NCBI GenBank assembly: GCA_027618475.1
Contig: JAQCEJ010000011.1
Coordinates: 26,234 to 90,233 of the forward strand
Source: Planctomycetota bacterium
Lineage (GTDB): Bacteria; Planctomycetota; Planctomycetia; Planctomycetales; Planctomycetaceae
Direction of reading: 5' to 3'
Length of the DNA stretch: 64,000 nucleotides
Numbering within the stretch: the stretch's first letter is position 1; every line of letters starts with the position of its first letter. The notes under the pieces were generated by a model. It searched no databases, had not been told where the DNA came from, and worked only from the letters and a program-made list of their open reading frames with translations. Made by a program: the position numbers and the translations under genes. This document shows positions 32,909 to 42,511 of this stretch, piece by piece.

Positions 32909-35436
32909 TGCACGACACTTTTCCACTCGCAATCGGATTTTTACAGTCATGTGCGTCGACGTTTCGTTCGTTAATGGTGCTCGCCGCCGAACCTCAGACC
33001 ACTGCCTACCGTTCGCTCGAATTCGACTGGCCCGAAACGACCGCTGAATGGTGGTTGTGGGGCGGGGGACTCGCTCTCGTGGCCGCGGTCATCTTCCGTA
33101 CCTATTTTCGCGATACGCGAGAACTCCATTCCTTCTGGAGAAGCTGGTTGATGGTCTTGCGGCTTGCAGCCCTTGTGGGGCTGATCGCCGTCGCGCTGAA
33201 TCCACACGAGCGGACGCAGAAGACCGCCTATCGCGAATCACGAGTTACGCTCGTTGTCGATACTTCGCTGTCGATGCGGCACGCAGCGACGGATGCCGAG
33301 GAGTCGGCGTCGGGAACTGCCGTCACCTCAGGTGCGGTCGAAGAGATCAGCCGCGCCGAAGCGATTCGTCAGGTGCTCGAGAGTTCTCCGCTGGTCGACC
33401 AATTGCGGCAGACACATCAAGTGACGCTCTATACGTTCGACCGGCAATTGACGGGACCGCATCATATCTTCCCCAGAAAAACAGCAAACGGCACAGAGGC
33501 TGCGACCCCGGCAGAAAATCTTGAAAAACCGGTTACCGTTGGTCAGGAAATTCCCGAAGATCGTGTCGATTACGTCAAATTGTTGGAACCCCGCGGCCTG
33601 GAAACACGTCTGGGAGAAGGCGTTCTCGATTTGGTTCGACAGATTGGAGGAAGCACGTTGTCCGGCGTCGTGATCTTTAGCGATGGTGTTTCGAATTCGG
33701 GGCTCGCTCCTTCCGCAGCACATGAGATGTTGCTTGAGAAGAAAATCCGACTGATCGCAATCGGGGTCGGCAGCACGGAGTCGCCCAGCAACATCCAGAT
33801 CGCTCGCATCGTCGCTCCGACGGACGTACAGCTTGGTGACGGATTCGAACTCACCGGCTATATACAAGCTCAAGGCCTCACAAACCAGACCATTACGGTT
33901 GAACTCTGGACTCAGGAAGAAGGGGAAGGAGAACCGGTTCTCGTCGATAAGCAGGATGTCGTTCTTCCTGATGAAGAAGAGACACCTGCTGAAGTCACGT
34001 TTTCCCGGACCCCCACGACCGCCGGTCGATTGCATCATTCGTTGAAAATTGTGGCGAACAACAAGGTTGTCGATGCCAATGCCGCCGACGATCAGCTCGA
34101 ACATACGGTTAATGTCTTCGATCGACCGCTTCGCGTTTTTCTGCTGGCAGGCGGACCGATGCGCGATTACCAGTTTGTCCGTAACATGTTGTTTCGTCAT
34201 CCTTCGATCGATGTCGACGTCCATTTGCAGACCGGTACCCCCGGTATGAGCCAGGATGCAAACGATATTCTCTTTGCGTTTCCCGATCGTTCGGAGCTTT
34301 TTGAATACGACGTCATCATTGCGTTTGATCCGCAATGGACCGTCCTCACCTCAGAACAGGTCGAATCGCTGGCGCAATGGGTTTCGCTGGAAGCGGGAGG
34401 CCTCATACTTGTCGCCGGTGACGTCAACACTCCGAGTCTTGCGGCGGCTTCGGGAGAATGGGAACCGCTGCGAGACCTGTATCCGGTCGGGTTATCACCT
34501 TTGGCGGCTGAGTTGCGTGATGATGATTCCATTCAACCACGCCGCATCGAATGGACGGATGCCGGACGTGAAGCCGGGTTCTTCCAGCTCACGGATGATC
34601 CGATCACATCAGCTGCGGTATGGGAACGATTTCCGGGCATGTTTCGCAGTTATCCGAGTCATGGGCAAAAAGCAGGAGCAACCATATATGCTTTATTCCC
34701 CGACCCGAGGCTGCAAACGGAATACGGGTTTCCGGTCCTGATGGCGTCGCAATTTTACGGGGAAGGACGCATTCTCTATTTCGGGAGCGCAGAATTCTGG
34801 CTGTTGCGATCAATCGACGAAGAATATTATGACCGACTGTGGATCAAATCGATTCGCGAAGTCGGGCAGGGACGGATGCGACGAGGAACCAAACGGGGGA
34901 CGTTGCTCGTCGAACGGCACGATTATGTTCTCGGCCAAACAGTTACCGTACGGGCTCGCGTTCTCGATCCGCAGTTTCAACCCCTGAAACAGGAATCCGT
35001 GACACTCGAAGTGTATGACCCGACCGGCAAACCGATGGTTCCGCCAAGGGTGCTCGCGGCGGAGATCAATCGTCCCGGCGAGTATTCCGGCAGTTTTCGT
35101 GTCGGACTTCCCGGTCGCTATCGACTTGAACTTGATATTCCCGACACCCAACAGACGGCCACTGCCGAAGTCGTTGCCATGTTGCCGCGACTTGAAGATG
35201 AAAATCTCGAACAGGATGTCAAAACGCTCAAAGATCTCGCCCAAGATACCGGCGGGCGATATTTACCGCTGAGTGATGCTGCGACGGCAATTCCCGCACT
35301 GCTTCCCGACAGCGGCGAAGAATATCTCGTTGACGAACGCCTCAAAACGCTATGGGATCGCAATTGGGTTCTGATGATTCTCGTTGGAGTTCTGATATTG
35401 GAATGGCTCTCGAGAAAACTGTTAAAACTGGCTTAG
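32908..35436 (+). CDS. Membrane vWA protein with amidotransferase-like domain
   Basis: About 842 residues from the ATG at 32908, which overlaps the previous stop (TGATG); the track start at 32743 would overlap the previous gene by 166 bases. Two N-terminal membrane segments (WWLWGGGLALVAAVIF and WLMVLRLAALVGLIAVAL) are followed by a vWA domain with MIDAS D118-T-S-L-S122. The middle (about 400-590) resembles the glutamine-amidotransferase-like region of planctomycete vWA proteins (VFLLAGGPMRDYQFVRNML, LAQWVSLEAGGLILVAGD). A C-terminal membrane segment (WVLMILVGVLILEWLSRKLLKLA) ends the chain. It has the layout of the preceding BatA-like protein and is probably its partner. Confidence 0.8.
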   Translation: MHDTFPLAIGFLQSCASTFRSLMVLAAEPQTTAYRSLEFDWPETTAEWWLWGGGLALVAAVIFRTYFRDTRELHSFWRSWLMVLRLAALVGLIAVALNPHERTQKTAYRESRVTLVVDTSLSMRHAATDAEESASGTAVTSGAVEEISRAEAIRQVLESSPLVDQLRQTHQVTLYTFDRQLTGPHHIFPRKTANGTEAATPAENLEKPVTVGQEIPEDRVDYVKLLEPRGLETRLGEGVLDLVRQIGGSTLSGVVIFSDGVSNSGLAPSAAHEMLLEKKIRLIAIGVGSTESPSNIQIARIVAPTDVQLGDGFELTGYIQAQGLTNQTITVELWTQEEGEGEPVLVDKQDVVLPDEEETPAEVTFSRTPTTAGRLHHSLKIVANNKVVDANAADDQLEHTVNVFDRPLRVFLLAGGPMRDYQFVRNMLFRHPSIDVDVHLQTGTPGMSQDANDILFAFPDRSELFEYDVIIAFDPQWTVLTSEQVESLAQWVSLEAGGLILVAGDVNTPSLAAASGEWEPLRDLYPVGLSPLAAELRDDDSIQPRRIEWTDAGREAGFFQLTDDPITSAAVWERFPGMFRSYPSHGQKAGATIYALFPDPRLQTEYGFPVLMASQFYGEGRILYFGSAEFWLLRSIDEEYYDRLWIKSIREVGQGRMRRGTKRGTLLVERHDYVLGQTVTVRARVLDPQFQPLKQESVTLEVYDPTGKPMVPPRVLAAEINRPGEYSGSFRVGLPGRYRLELDIPDTQQTATAEVVAMLPRLEDENLEQDVKTLKDLAQDTGGRYLPLSDAATAIPALLPDSGEEYLVDERLKTLWDRNWVLMILVGVLILEWLSRKLLKLA

Positions 35437-35439
35437 TAC

Positions 35440-35463
35440 GGGTTTCGTAACCCGGTTGGCGAC
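35440..35463 (+). repeat. Dispersed repeat, half copy B
   Basis: GGGTTTCGTAACCCGGTTGG followed by CGAC matches the left arm of the elements at 18289 and 47573 with one or two changes. It begins 3 bases after the stop of the vWA gene. I could not find the opposite arm within the following 100 bases, so this seems a solo or decayed arm. Confidence 0.6.
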
Positions 35464-35547
35464 GGAATGATCTTCCTTCCGTGTGCGGTAAGCGGCTTGT
35501 CCCCCGCATGCAGAAGTCGTTTGGCGCAAAATGCGATAGGTATCGAC

Positions 35548-38031
35548 ATGACCATAACTCCTGACACGAATCAAACGACCTCAGAACGATCTGTCGTTAC
35601 ACGAATGAATCTTCCGGACGACATTCGCCAGTTACTTATCCGCTTGCGGTCGCAGATTCGCCGTTATCTGCTTTTGCAGGGTATCGCTTCGGTCATCATT
35701 GTGCTGGGATTGATGTTCTGGGGAATGCTGGTCCTCGATTGGGGGTATTTTCAAATCAGCCGGCTGGAATTGCCGCGTGGTTTTCGGATTGTATTGACGT
35801 TTGCCTCGATCTGCATTCTCGGTTTCTCGCTGTTTATGTGGGTGATCCTTCAGTATTTCCGACAATTGCGAAATAAGGCCCTCGTGCTGTTGCTCGAACG
35901 ACGATTTCCCGAACTCGACGATCGGCTCATAACGGCGATTGAAATGACCGCCAATGATGATGCGAGCGGCTCCTCCGGAACAACACCGTTGAGTGGCTGG
36001 CTGTTGCAGCGGACCGTTGCCGATGCCAATCGACTCGCTGCTTCTCTCGATGTGCAAAATGTTTTCACGAGTCGTCCGCTCAAACGCGCGCTCGCGTGTG
36101 CTGCCATTATGGTGATGTCGTTGGTCGCACTCGGTGTGATGAATCAGCAGGCGTTCGCACGCTGGGCCAGCGGATATTGGAAACTCGAAGATGAGTATTG
36201 GCCGCGCGAGACGCAATTGCGCGTTCGCGTCTTGGCGCAACCAGGCGATCGAGTTCGAGAATTTCAAGACGGCAGGGTCAAGCATCCCCGCGGCGGGGAT
36301 CTTGTTTTGGTGGTTGACGTCGTCGAATCGAAAACTCCGCCGGATCGCGTCCAGTTACGGTACCGAATGACGTCCGGCGGATCCACACGCGTCCTGATGA
36401 CACGCAGCGGTGAAGATCAGTTCAAACACACCATCAGCGGGTTAATCGACGACGTCGACGTCTGGGTTACCGGCGGTGATTACACCAATCGCCGGCCTTA
36501 TCACATCGAAATCGTCGATCCTCCGCGGATCGACAATTTGACGCTCCACTGCAGGTATCCGGACTATACCGGATTAAATGGTAACGATGAGCGTGACAAT
36601 AAGCTCGTGTTGGGTCCGCAGATTGCAATTCCGATGGAAACCGCATTTGATCTCGTTGCCGATACGAACAAGCCGTTGATCGGATTTTCTCTTCAAACCG
36701 ACCGCTGGGAACTGTCGTATCGTCGAAATGAATCGGCGAATTTCACACTGAAAAGTCCGGAAGGCGACATCGTGAAACGCATTCCTCTTGCTTCTGCCTT
36801 TCAGGCAACAATGCTCGCATCGAATGCCCGGCAGCTGCGCGTTCCTTTTTTCATGGGAGCGCAATCATCACTCAAGCTCGACGACCTCTACGGTGAGATC
36901 ACGGACGCTATACCGCTCCCTCCCGAGTCGAACGTTCGCATCGAACTGGTAGATGAAGACGACATCTACAGCAGCGAACCGGCCCGGTTGATGATTCAAG
37001 GAATTCTCGACGAACCCCCCATTATTGAAGCCGAACTCCGTGGTGTGGGAACATCGGTGACGCGGATGGCGCGCATTCCGATCGCCGGACTGATAATGGA
37101 TGATTACGGTCTGATGGATGCCCATTTTGAGTTTCTGGTCGATCAGGAGCAGGAATATCGAACGAGGTCGTTCCGGTCGTCTCCCGCTCCTGGAACGCTC
37201 GAATTTCGTCTGGGGCATGATTCTCCGGAACCGTGGGAACGTTTCGACGTATTGCCATTGGACCTCGCCGTCGGCCACGAATTGAGCGTGACGTTGACTG
37301 CTGTCGACGGAGACGACGTGAACGGACCGCACTCCAGCCGCAGTCAGATCTTTAAGTTCAAAATTGTCAGCCAGGAAGAGTTGATGTCGCTGCTGTATGC
37401 CAAAGAGTTGAATCTTCGACGACGTTTCGAACAGATTCATATCGAAGTGCAACAAACGAAGGCAGACCTGCAGCAGCACCGTATTCGAGCCATCGAACGG
37501 CAACAGCTCGCTTCACTTGCCGAAAAAACCGACGATCAGCGAAAGCTGATCGAAGAGATATCACTCGCACTCTCGGCATCGGCCGAAAGGGGATTACACG
37601 GTGCACGAAAGAACGCAACCGAGTCGGCATCAATCGAAGAAGCATTTCGCGATATCCGCGAAGAGTTGATCAATAATGGTGTCAATACACGACAGATTCT
37701 CGACCGGATCGACGACCGGATCCTATCTCCTCTTCACGTTATCAACACAATTGATTATCCTAACGTCGATGAAGCCATAGGTTTATACCGCCTGGCGAAC
37801 GAGCGGAGCACCGATCCCGTACCGCGCATCGACGAATCGTTGGTCGCCGTTGATGAACTGCTGGTACATATGGAGTCGGTACTGAACGAAATGCAAGACC
37901 TGCTGGAATATCACGAAGCTGTCGAACTTCTCAAGAAAATCATCCATCAACAGGAAGAACTCGTCGAAAAAACCAAGTCCGAACGGAAACGAAGTCTGCT
38001 GGAAGGCCTCAAATCGAAATCGGACAAATGA
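35548..38031 (+). CDS. Two-TM coiled-coil protein (DUF4175-like layout)
   Basis: About 827 residues from the ATG at 35548 (ATAGG upstream); the track start at 35467 abuts the repeat element. Two membrane segments lie near the N-terminus (IASVIIVLGLMFWGMLVL and IVLTFASICILGFSLFMWVIL), followed by KALVLLLERRFPELDDRLITAIEM and a third hydrophobic stretch (RALACAAIMVMSLVALGV). A large periplasmic beta-rich region (about 210-615) follows. The last 200 residues are coiled coil (KELNLRRRFEQIHIEVQQTKADL, KKIIHQQEELVEKTK). The layout resembles DUF4175-type proteins found beside MoxR/vWA genes in other bacteria. The function is unknown; an envelope scaffold is a reasonable inference. Confidence 0.7.
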   Translation: MTITPDTNQTTSERSVVTRMNLPDDIRQLLIRLRSQIRRYLLLQGIASVIIVLGLMFWGMLVLDWGYFQISRLELPRGFRIVLTFASICILGFSLFMWVILQYFRQLRNKALVLLLERRFPELDDRLITAIEMTANDDASGSSGTTPLSGWLLQRTVADANRLAASLDVQNVFTSRPLKRALACAAIMVMSLVALGVMNQQAFARWASGYWKLEDEYWPRETQLRVRVLAQPGDRVREFQDGRVKHPRGGDLVLVVDVVESKTPPDRVQLRYRMTSGGSTRVLMTRSGEDQFKHTISGLIDDVDVWVTGGDYTNRRPYHIEIVDPPRIDNLTLHCRYPDYTGLNGNDERDNKLVLGPQIAIPMETAFDLVADTNKPLIGFSLQTDRWELSYRRNESANFTLKSPEGDIVKRIPLASAFQATMLASNARQLRVPFFMGAQSSLKLDDLYGEITDAIPLPPESNVRIELVDEDDIYSSEPARLMIQGILDEPPIIEAELRGVGTSVTRMARIPIAGLIMDDYGLMDAHFEFLVDQEQEYRTRSFRSSPAPGTLEFRLGHDSPEPWERFDVLPLDLAVGHELSVTLTAVDGDDVNGPHSSRSQIFKFKIVSQEELMSLLYAKELNLRRRFEQIHIEVQQTKADLQQHRIRAIERQQLASLAEKTDDQRKLIEEISLALSASAERGLHGARKNATESASIEEAFRDIREELINNGVNTRQILDRIDDRILSPLHVINTIDYPNVDEAIGLYRLANERSTDPVPRIDESLVAVDELLVHMESVLNEMQDLLEYHEAVELLKKIIHQQEELVEKTKSERKRSLLEGLKSKSDK

Positions 38032-38082
38032 CCGGAGTGCCGATTATTTTTGGCACGGCGTTTCCCAAAAGTGGATTGATTT

Positions 38083-38112
38083 TTCACATATTCGTCACTG
38101 ATTCGGTATAAT
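38083..38112 (+). promoter_or_regulatory. Putative internal promoter of the MoxR/vWA operon
   Basis: TTCACA (38083-38088) and a perfect TATAAT (38107-38112) are 18 bases apart, in the 255-base gap before the gene at 38287. It would give a leader of about 165 bases. A weak GTGCC/GGCAC hairpin just upstream (38036-38055) could separate it from the preceding gene. Confidence 0.45.
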
Positions 38113-38286
38113 AAAATAGGTCGTTTATATTAATGCAATCGTGGTGTACAAGTCGTTTCAACACTTGGTTGAGAGCGGCTTTTCGGGACCAGTCTGGCGC
38201 ATATTCGATTATCTGCCGGGGTATGATGTTCGGGTTGATATTTCCGAAGCAGTAGCGAGTCGTGTTTAGTGAGCTGAGGAGTACAA

Positions 38287-40167
38287 ATGATGTCGGTATC
38301 GCATCGTCCGCGGTTGGGCCACTACCTTTCAGTCCTCGTCGCCACGGTCATCGCCATGATGGTGATTTCGTCTCCGGTACGTGTCTCGCTGTCGCAAGAC
38401 CGGGAGGCCGACGTTAACCGCCCGGCGGAGGGTTCTTCAGCCGACACGGCACCATCGAAGGAGAAAGACGATCCGCTTTCGACTCGACAAGACGCACTGG
38501 CCATCCAGTACGACCGTTTCGAGAAAACGCTTCAAGAACTCTCGGACTACATGAAATCGACAGATCCGGCGAGGGCCGATCTCTTGATACGTGCATTCGG
38601 ACAAAGCAAGAAAGACCAGGTAGCCTTGCAGATGCATGAACTGGTGCGTCTGCTGAATGATGAGCAGCTTGGCGATGCACTGGAACGACAGACTCAGCTT
38701 GTCGAACAACTACATGGTCTGCTGGGTCTGCTCCAAAGTGAAGATCGACTCAGCGAAATCGAAGAGGAAAAGAAACGCCTGCAGGATCTGCTCAAAGACG
38801 TCAACAAGATCATCAGTCAGGAAAAAGGGGTGCGCTCACGTACCGAACGTGGCGAAGAGATGAAAGGGCTCTCCGACAAGCAGAGAAAAGTCGCCGAGAA
38901 TGCGAAAGAACTGAGCGACAAAATCAGTGAACAGGATGCCGAGAAGAACCGCCGTGCATCCAACGGGCAGAAATCGTCTGAAGAAAGTGAAGACCCGTCC
39001 GAGAGTCGCGATGCGGAATCAGAAGATGGAGAGTCGAAAGACGCTAACGGTGAGAAATCGGACGGTGAGAAGTCCGATGACAAGGAGGGTGACGGGGATA
39101 AAAAAGACGATGGCGATAAAGATAAAAAGGATGACGGTAGCGAGGAAGGCGAATCTGAGTCGAAGGACGGCAAAGGAAAGCCCTCCGACAAAAATGGAGA
39201 ACCAAAAGAAGGCCAATCGTCAGAGGGTGAGCCGTCCGACAGCGAGCCGTCTGAGGGAGAACCCTCTGAAAGTCAGCCCTCTCAGGGTCAGCCGTCCAAA
39301 GGAAAGCCGGGTCAGTCACAGCCAAGCCCATCGCAGGACCAACAGCAACAACAAACTCCCGGACGTGAAGAAATCGAGCAGGCACGTCAGGAGATGGAAA
39401 AAGCGATTGAAGAACTCGAAAAGCAGGCTCGCGACAAAGCGTCCGGGCACCAGGATGAAGCATTGCGAAAACTGGCCGAGGCGAAAGCCAGACTCGAAGA
39501 AATTCTGCGTCAACTGCGAGAGGAAGAGCGTGAACTCGCACTGCGGGATCTCGAAGCCCGATTCCAACGAATGCTCGCCCTGCAAACCGCAGTTTACACC
39601 GGAACGGTCGCTCTGCACAAAAATGTCAGCGAAGAGCAATCCGCACGCCATCACACGCGATCGATCAAACTCGCTCGCGATGAAGATGCGATCATTCTTG
39701 AAGCCGAAAAAGCTCTGACGCTCCTCCGCGATGAAGGGACGTCCGTTGCCTTTCCAGAAGCGGTCGAACAGATTCGCGACGATATGTCGCTCGTCTCCCG
39801 CCGGCTGGGACGGGCGCAAACGGACGATCAGACCATTGGGTATGAAGAAGATATTATCGCCGCGCTGAAAGAAATGATCGAAGCCTTGCAGAACGAAATC
39901 GAAAAAGCGAAAGAGCAAAAGCAACAACAGCAACAGAACCAACAAAGTCAGCCCCAGGACAATTCACTTGTGGAAAAGATCGCCGAGATGAAAATGCTGC
40001 GGTCGTTACAACTACGCATCAATCGCCGTACAAAAGACCTCGGCAAACTCAGCCAGGAGGAGCAAGCCTCCGATCCCGACATCATCGATCAGCTCAGGCA
40101 ACTTTCGCGTCGCCAGGCTCGATTGCAACAAGCCACCCATGACATCGTCACAGGGAAAAACAAATGA
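38287..40167 (+). CDS. Exported coiled-coil protein with acidic low-complexity region
   Basis: A 626-residue protein with GAGGAG before the ATG. A signal peptide or anchor ([25 protein letters not shown]) is followed by a coiled-coil region (about 60-225). Residues about 230-360 are disordered and rich in Asp, Glu, Lys, Ser and Pro, ending in a pentapeptide repeat region. A second long coiled coil (about 365-610) contains [36 protein letters not shown] and a Q-rich stretch ([12 protein letters not shown]). Its stop overlaps the next start (ATGA). The [12 protein letters not shown] plus Q-rich module also occurs in the next protein. The role is unknown, probably a structural periplasmic or surface component. 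Confidence 0.72.
   Translation: MMSVSHRPRLGHYLSVLVATVIAMMVISSPVRVSLSQDREADVNRPAEGSSADTAPSKEKDDPLSTRQDALAIQYDRFEKTLQELSDYMKSTDPARADLLIRAFGQSKKDQVALQMHELVRLLNDEQLGDALERQTQLVEQLHGLLGLLQSEDRLSEIEEEKKRLQDLLKDVNKIISQEKGVRSRTERGEEMKGLSDKQRKVAENAKELSDKISEQDAEKNRRASNGQKSSEESEDPSESRDAESEDGESKDANGEKSDGEKSDDKEGDGDKKDDGDKDKKDDGSEEGESESKDGKGKPSDKNGEPKEGQSSEGEPSDSEPSEGEPSESQPSQGQPSKGKPGQSQPSPSQDQQQQQTPGREEIEQARQEMEKAIEELEKQARDKASGHQDEALRKLAEAKARLEEILRQLREEERELALRDLEARFQRMLALQTAVYTGTVALHKNVSEEQSARHHTRSIKLARDEDAIILEAEKALTLLRDEGTSVAFPEAVEQIRDDMSLVSRRLGRAQTDDQTIGYEEDIIAALKEMIEALQNEIEKAKEQKQQQQQNQQSQPQDNSLVEKIAEMKMLRSLQLRINRRTKDLGKLSQEEQASDPDIIDQLRQLSRRQARLQQATHDIVTGKNK
39220..39339 (+). repeat. 15-base tandem repeat encoding a Ser/Glu/Gln/Pro pentapeptide
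   Basis: Eight in-frame 15-base units encode [35 protein letters not shown] and SPSQD. The middle two residues drift from acidic to Gln to Lys along the array. The unit spacing is exact, so expansion or contraction would stay in frame. Confidence 0.8.
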
Positions 40168-41267
40168 AGAGTCGTCAGAATCCTGTTTCTCATCAGATCG
40201 TTGTCGGCTTTGTTGTTGCCGTAACTGTGTCGATCGCATCGTTCCCTCTGATCGGGGCGGACGGTAAAAAGGGGAGTGAGAAAGCTGCGTCTTTGGTGTA
40301 CTCGCCGATGACGCCGGTTCGATTACAGTCGGTGTTGACAGAGTGGGTTGCTCAACATTCGGCGATCTCGGATGAGACCCGTGAATCGCTCAACTTGGTC
40401 TGGCAGACGATCACGCCAGAGACTGCTCCACATGATCTGTTAGAGCGAACGCTCGACAGCTTTCGTCTCTTGGACCAGGCTGCTGTCGACTCGCTCAACA
40501 TTGCCAGCGTGGCGACGGTTATCGACACGAATGAATTATTCGCAACCGCGATTTCACCGGGGGCAGGAGACCCGTTCTACCAGGCCAATCTCAGGGCTGC
40601 GGTTGCCGAACGACTGGCGCAGCGACGGTTGTTTGAAGAAGCCCTTGAAATCATTGCTCCCGTCGACACCGCTCAACTGGTCGACCCGGCGGCATTTCTA
40701 TTCTATAAGGCGGTTTGCGAACATGCACTGTTGCTGCAGGAACCGGGGCTCAAAACACTCGATCTTCTGATCAATCATACCGAGGGGCTCCCCGTTCGTT
40801 TCGAAGTCCTTGCCAAACTCATGCAGGACGATCTCAAGCAGATCAAGCCAAAAACGCTCGGAGAGGTCGCCAGGCAGATGGACGATGTCGAACGCCGGCT
40901 TGAATTCGGACGATCGGGCAAGAAGGTGCAAAAAGTCGAAGACGACATCATTGCCACCCTTGATGAGATCATAAAAAAAATGGAGGAACAGCAGCAGCAA
41001 CAATCAGGGGGGGGGGGCTCCGGACAGGGAAACGGCCAGAACCAATCCTCGAATCCGGCACAAGACAGCATGATCAAAGGCTCGACAGCACCGGGCGAAA
41101 TCGATAAGAAGAATGTCAAAAAGTCGGGATCCTGGGGTGAACTCCCGCCGAAGCAAGAGACCGAAGCCAAGAACCTTATTAATCGAAACTTCCCCGCGAA
41201 CTATCGACAGGCGATCGAAGAGTACTTCAAGAAACTTGCCGGGCGGAAGGCTCCTTCCAATCGCTAA
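40164..41267 (+). CDS. Exported protein with Q/G-rich linker
   Basis: A 367-residue protein overlapping the previous stop by four bases (ATGA). A signal peptide (IVVGFVVAVTVSIASFPLIGADG) precedes a helical domain (about 45-240) of unknown type. A segment EDDIIATLDEIIKKMEEQQQQQSGGGG resembles the [10 protein letters not shown] plus Q-rich part of the preceding protein. The C-terminus WGELPPKQETEAKNLINRNFPANYRQAIEEYFKKLA is a motif seen at the end of proteins that accompany MoxR/vWA systems. The linker is encoded by A8 and G11 homopolymers, prone to slippage; slippage there would remove the C-terminal motif. Confidence 0.72.
   Translation: MKSRQNPVSHQIVVGFVVAVTVSIASFPLIGADGKKGSEKAASLVYSPMTPVRLQSVLTEWVAQHSAISDETRESLNLVWQTITPETAPHDLLERTLDSFRLLDQAAVDSLNIASVATVIDTNELFATAISPGAGDPFYQANLRAAVAERLAQRRLFEEALEIIAPVDTAQLVDPAAFLFYKAVCEHALLLQEPGLKTLDLLINHTEGLPVRFEVLAKLMQDDLKQIKPKTLGEVARQMDDVERRLEFGRSGKKVQKVEDDIIATLDEIIKKMEEQQQQQSGGGGSGQGNGQNQSSNPAQDSMIKGSTAPGEIDKKNVKKSGSWGELPPKQETEAKNLINRNFPANYRQAIEEYFKKLAGRKAPSNR
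40973..41017 (+). repeat. Homopolymer tracts A8 and G11 within a coding sequence
   Basis: A8 at 40973-40980 and an uninterrupted G11 at 41007-41017 lie 26 bases apart in the Q/G-rich linker of the 367-aa gene. Long poly-G tracts are classic slippage sites in bacteria. Gly codons could be varied without changing the protein, yet GGG is used three times in a row. Confidence 0.8.
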
Positions 41268-41312
41268 TTCTGTCGATGATGAACATGGCGCGAGATTCAT
41301 AGGAAGCCGGAT

Positions 41313-42476
41313 ATGCAATTCATCGGATCGATGATTCTCAGTTGGATTTTCGCCGCCGTTCCGGTCTCCGTCTCGCCGCTGGATGGCACTCCGCTTGCCG
41401 GTGAGTTTGTTTCCGGCACACGCGAGACATTACAGTTTAAGGTCGACGGCGAATCGCGATCGATGCCGACGAAAGATATCCTCGAAGTCAAAGTCACTGG
41501 CCCTGCTGAACCCGCGTCTGAAAAACTGGTCACCGAGATCGGACTGACGGATGGCAGTCATCTTGCCTTTTCAGCATTGCAGTCGTCACGCGAGGCGGTC
41601 ACTCTCGAAAACCCGGCGTTCGGTTCGCTGACATTTCCCTTAAAGTCGGTCGCCAGCCTGCGATTTGCCCCGCTTTCTGTGAAATTCACCGAGACCTGGA
41701 ATTCCCTCCGTGAACGGGATCTTCGCCAGGATTTACTGGTCCTCGAGAAAGATGACATTCTTGATTTCCATGAAGGGGTTATCTCGTCGATCGATGATCA
41801 GTCCATCGTCTTTTTACTTGATGGCGAAGATGTCACGCTTCCTCGTAATAAAGTCTTCGGAGTGATCTATTACCGCAAGACGACAACACCCCCGGCGAAA
41901 TTTTGCGATGTCCGCCTGCAAAACGGCGATCAGATCGCCGTTAAAGATCTGATCGCCGATGCCGAAATGGTGAATGTCATTCTCTCGTCCGGGGCGCAGG
42001 CCAATCTTCCCTGGACTGCGGTTCAAAGTCTGGATTACAGCCTCGGCAAAGTGTTGTATCTCTCTGCGATCGAACCGCGCGATGTGAAATATACGCCATT
42101 TTTCGACATCATCTGGGAATACACACGCGACAGAAACCTTGACGGACAAAAATTGCAATTGGGAAATACGGTCTACGAGCGCGGACTTTGCCTGCACTCC
42201 AGAACGGCAATTCGTTATCGCATTGGTAGAGACTATCGCCGTTTCCGTGCGGTGATGGGCATCGACCGCGGTGTCAGTCCTCTCGGTCACGTTCATGTTA
42301 CGATTCGTGGCGATGAAAAAATTCTGCTCGAAACCGTCGTTCGAGGAGATGATCCCCCGCGACCGCTTGATATCGATGTCACAGGGGTTCGCGATCTCGA
42401 AATCGTTGTTGATTTTGGGGAAGACCTCGACATCGCCGATCATCTCACGCTGGCCGATGCATTAATCATTAAGTGA
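41313..42476 (+). CDS. Exported NPCBM-domain protein
   Basis: A 387-residue protein with AGGA upstream. A short signal peptide (MQFIGSMILSWIFAAVPVSVSP) is followed by two or three beta-rich repeats of a type common in planctomycete proteins (FKVDGESRSMPTKDILEVKV, FLLDGEDVTLPRNKVFGVIYY, VILSSGAQANLPWTAVQSLDY). The C-terminal 140 residues are an NPCBM domain (QLGNTVYERGLCLHSRTAIRYRIGRDYRRFRAVMGIDRGV), a glycan-binding module. It may tether or sense cell-surface polysaccharide. It sits between the Q/G-rich protein and the first trypsin-like gene of the operon. Confidence 0.82.
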   Translation: MQFIGSMILSWIFAAVPVSVSPLDGTPLAGEFVSGTRETLQFKVDGESRSMPTKDILEVKVTGPAEPASEKLVTEIGLTDGSHLAFSALQSSREAVTLENPAFGSLTFPLKSVASLRFAPLSVKFTETWNSLRERDLRQDLLVLEKDDILDFHEGVISSIDDQSIVFLLDGEDVTLPRNKVFGVIYYRKTTTPPAKFCDVRLQNGDQIAVKDLIADAEMVNVILSSGAQANLPWTAVQSLDYSLGKVLYLSAIEPRDVKYTPFFDIIWEYTRDRNLDGQKLQLGNTVYERGLCLHSRTAIRYRIGRDYRRFRAVMGIDRGVSPLGHVHVTIRGDEKILLETVVRGDDPPRPLDIDVTGVRDLEIVVDFGEDLDIADHLTLADALIIK

Positions 42477-42511
42477 CGACCCCGAATCTCATTCTTCGAA
42501 ATAGAGAATTT

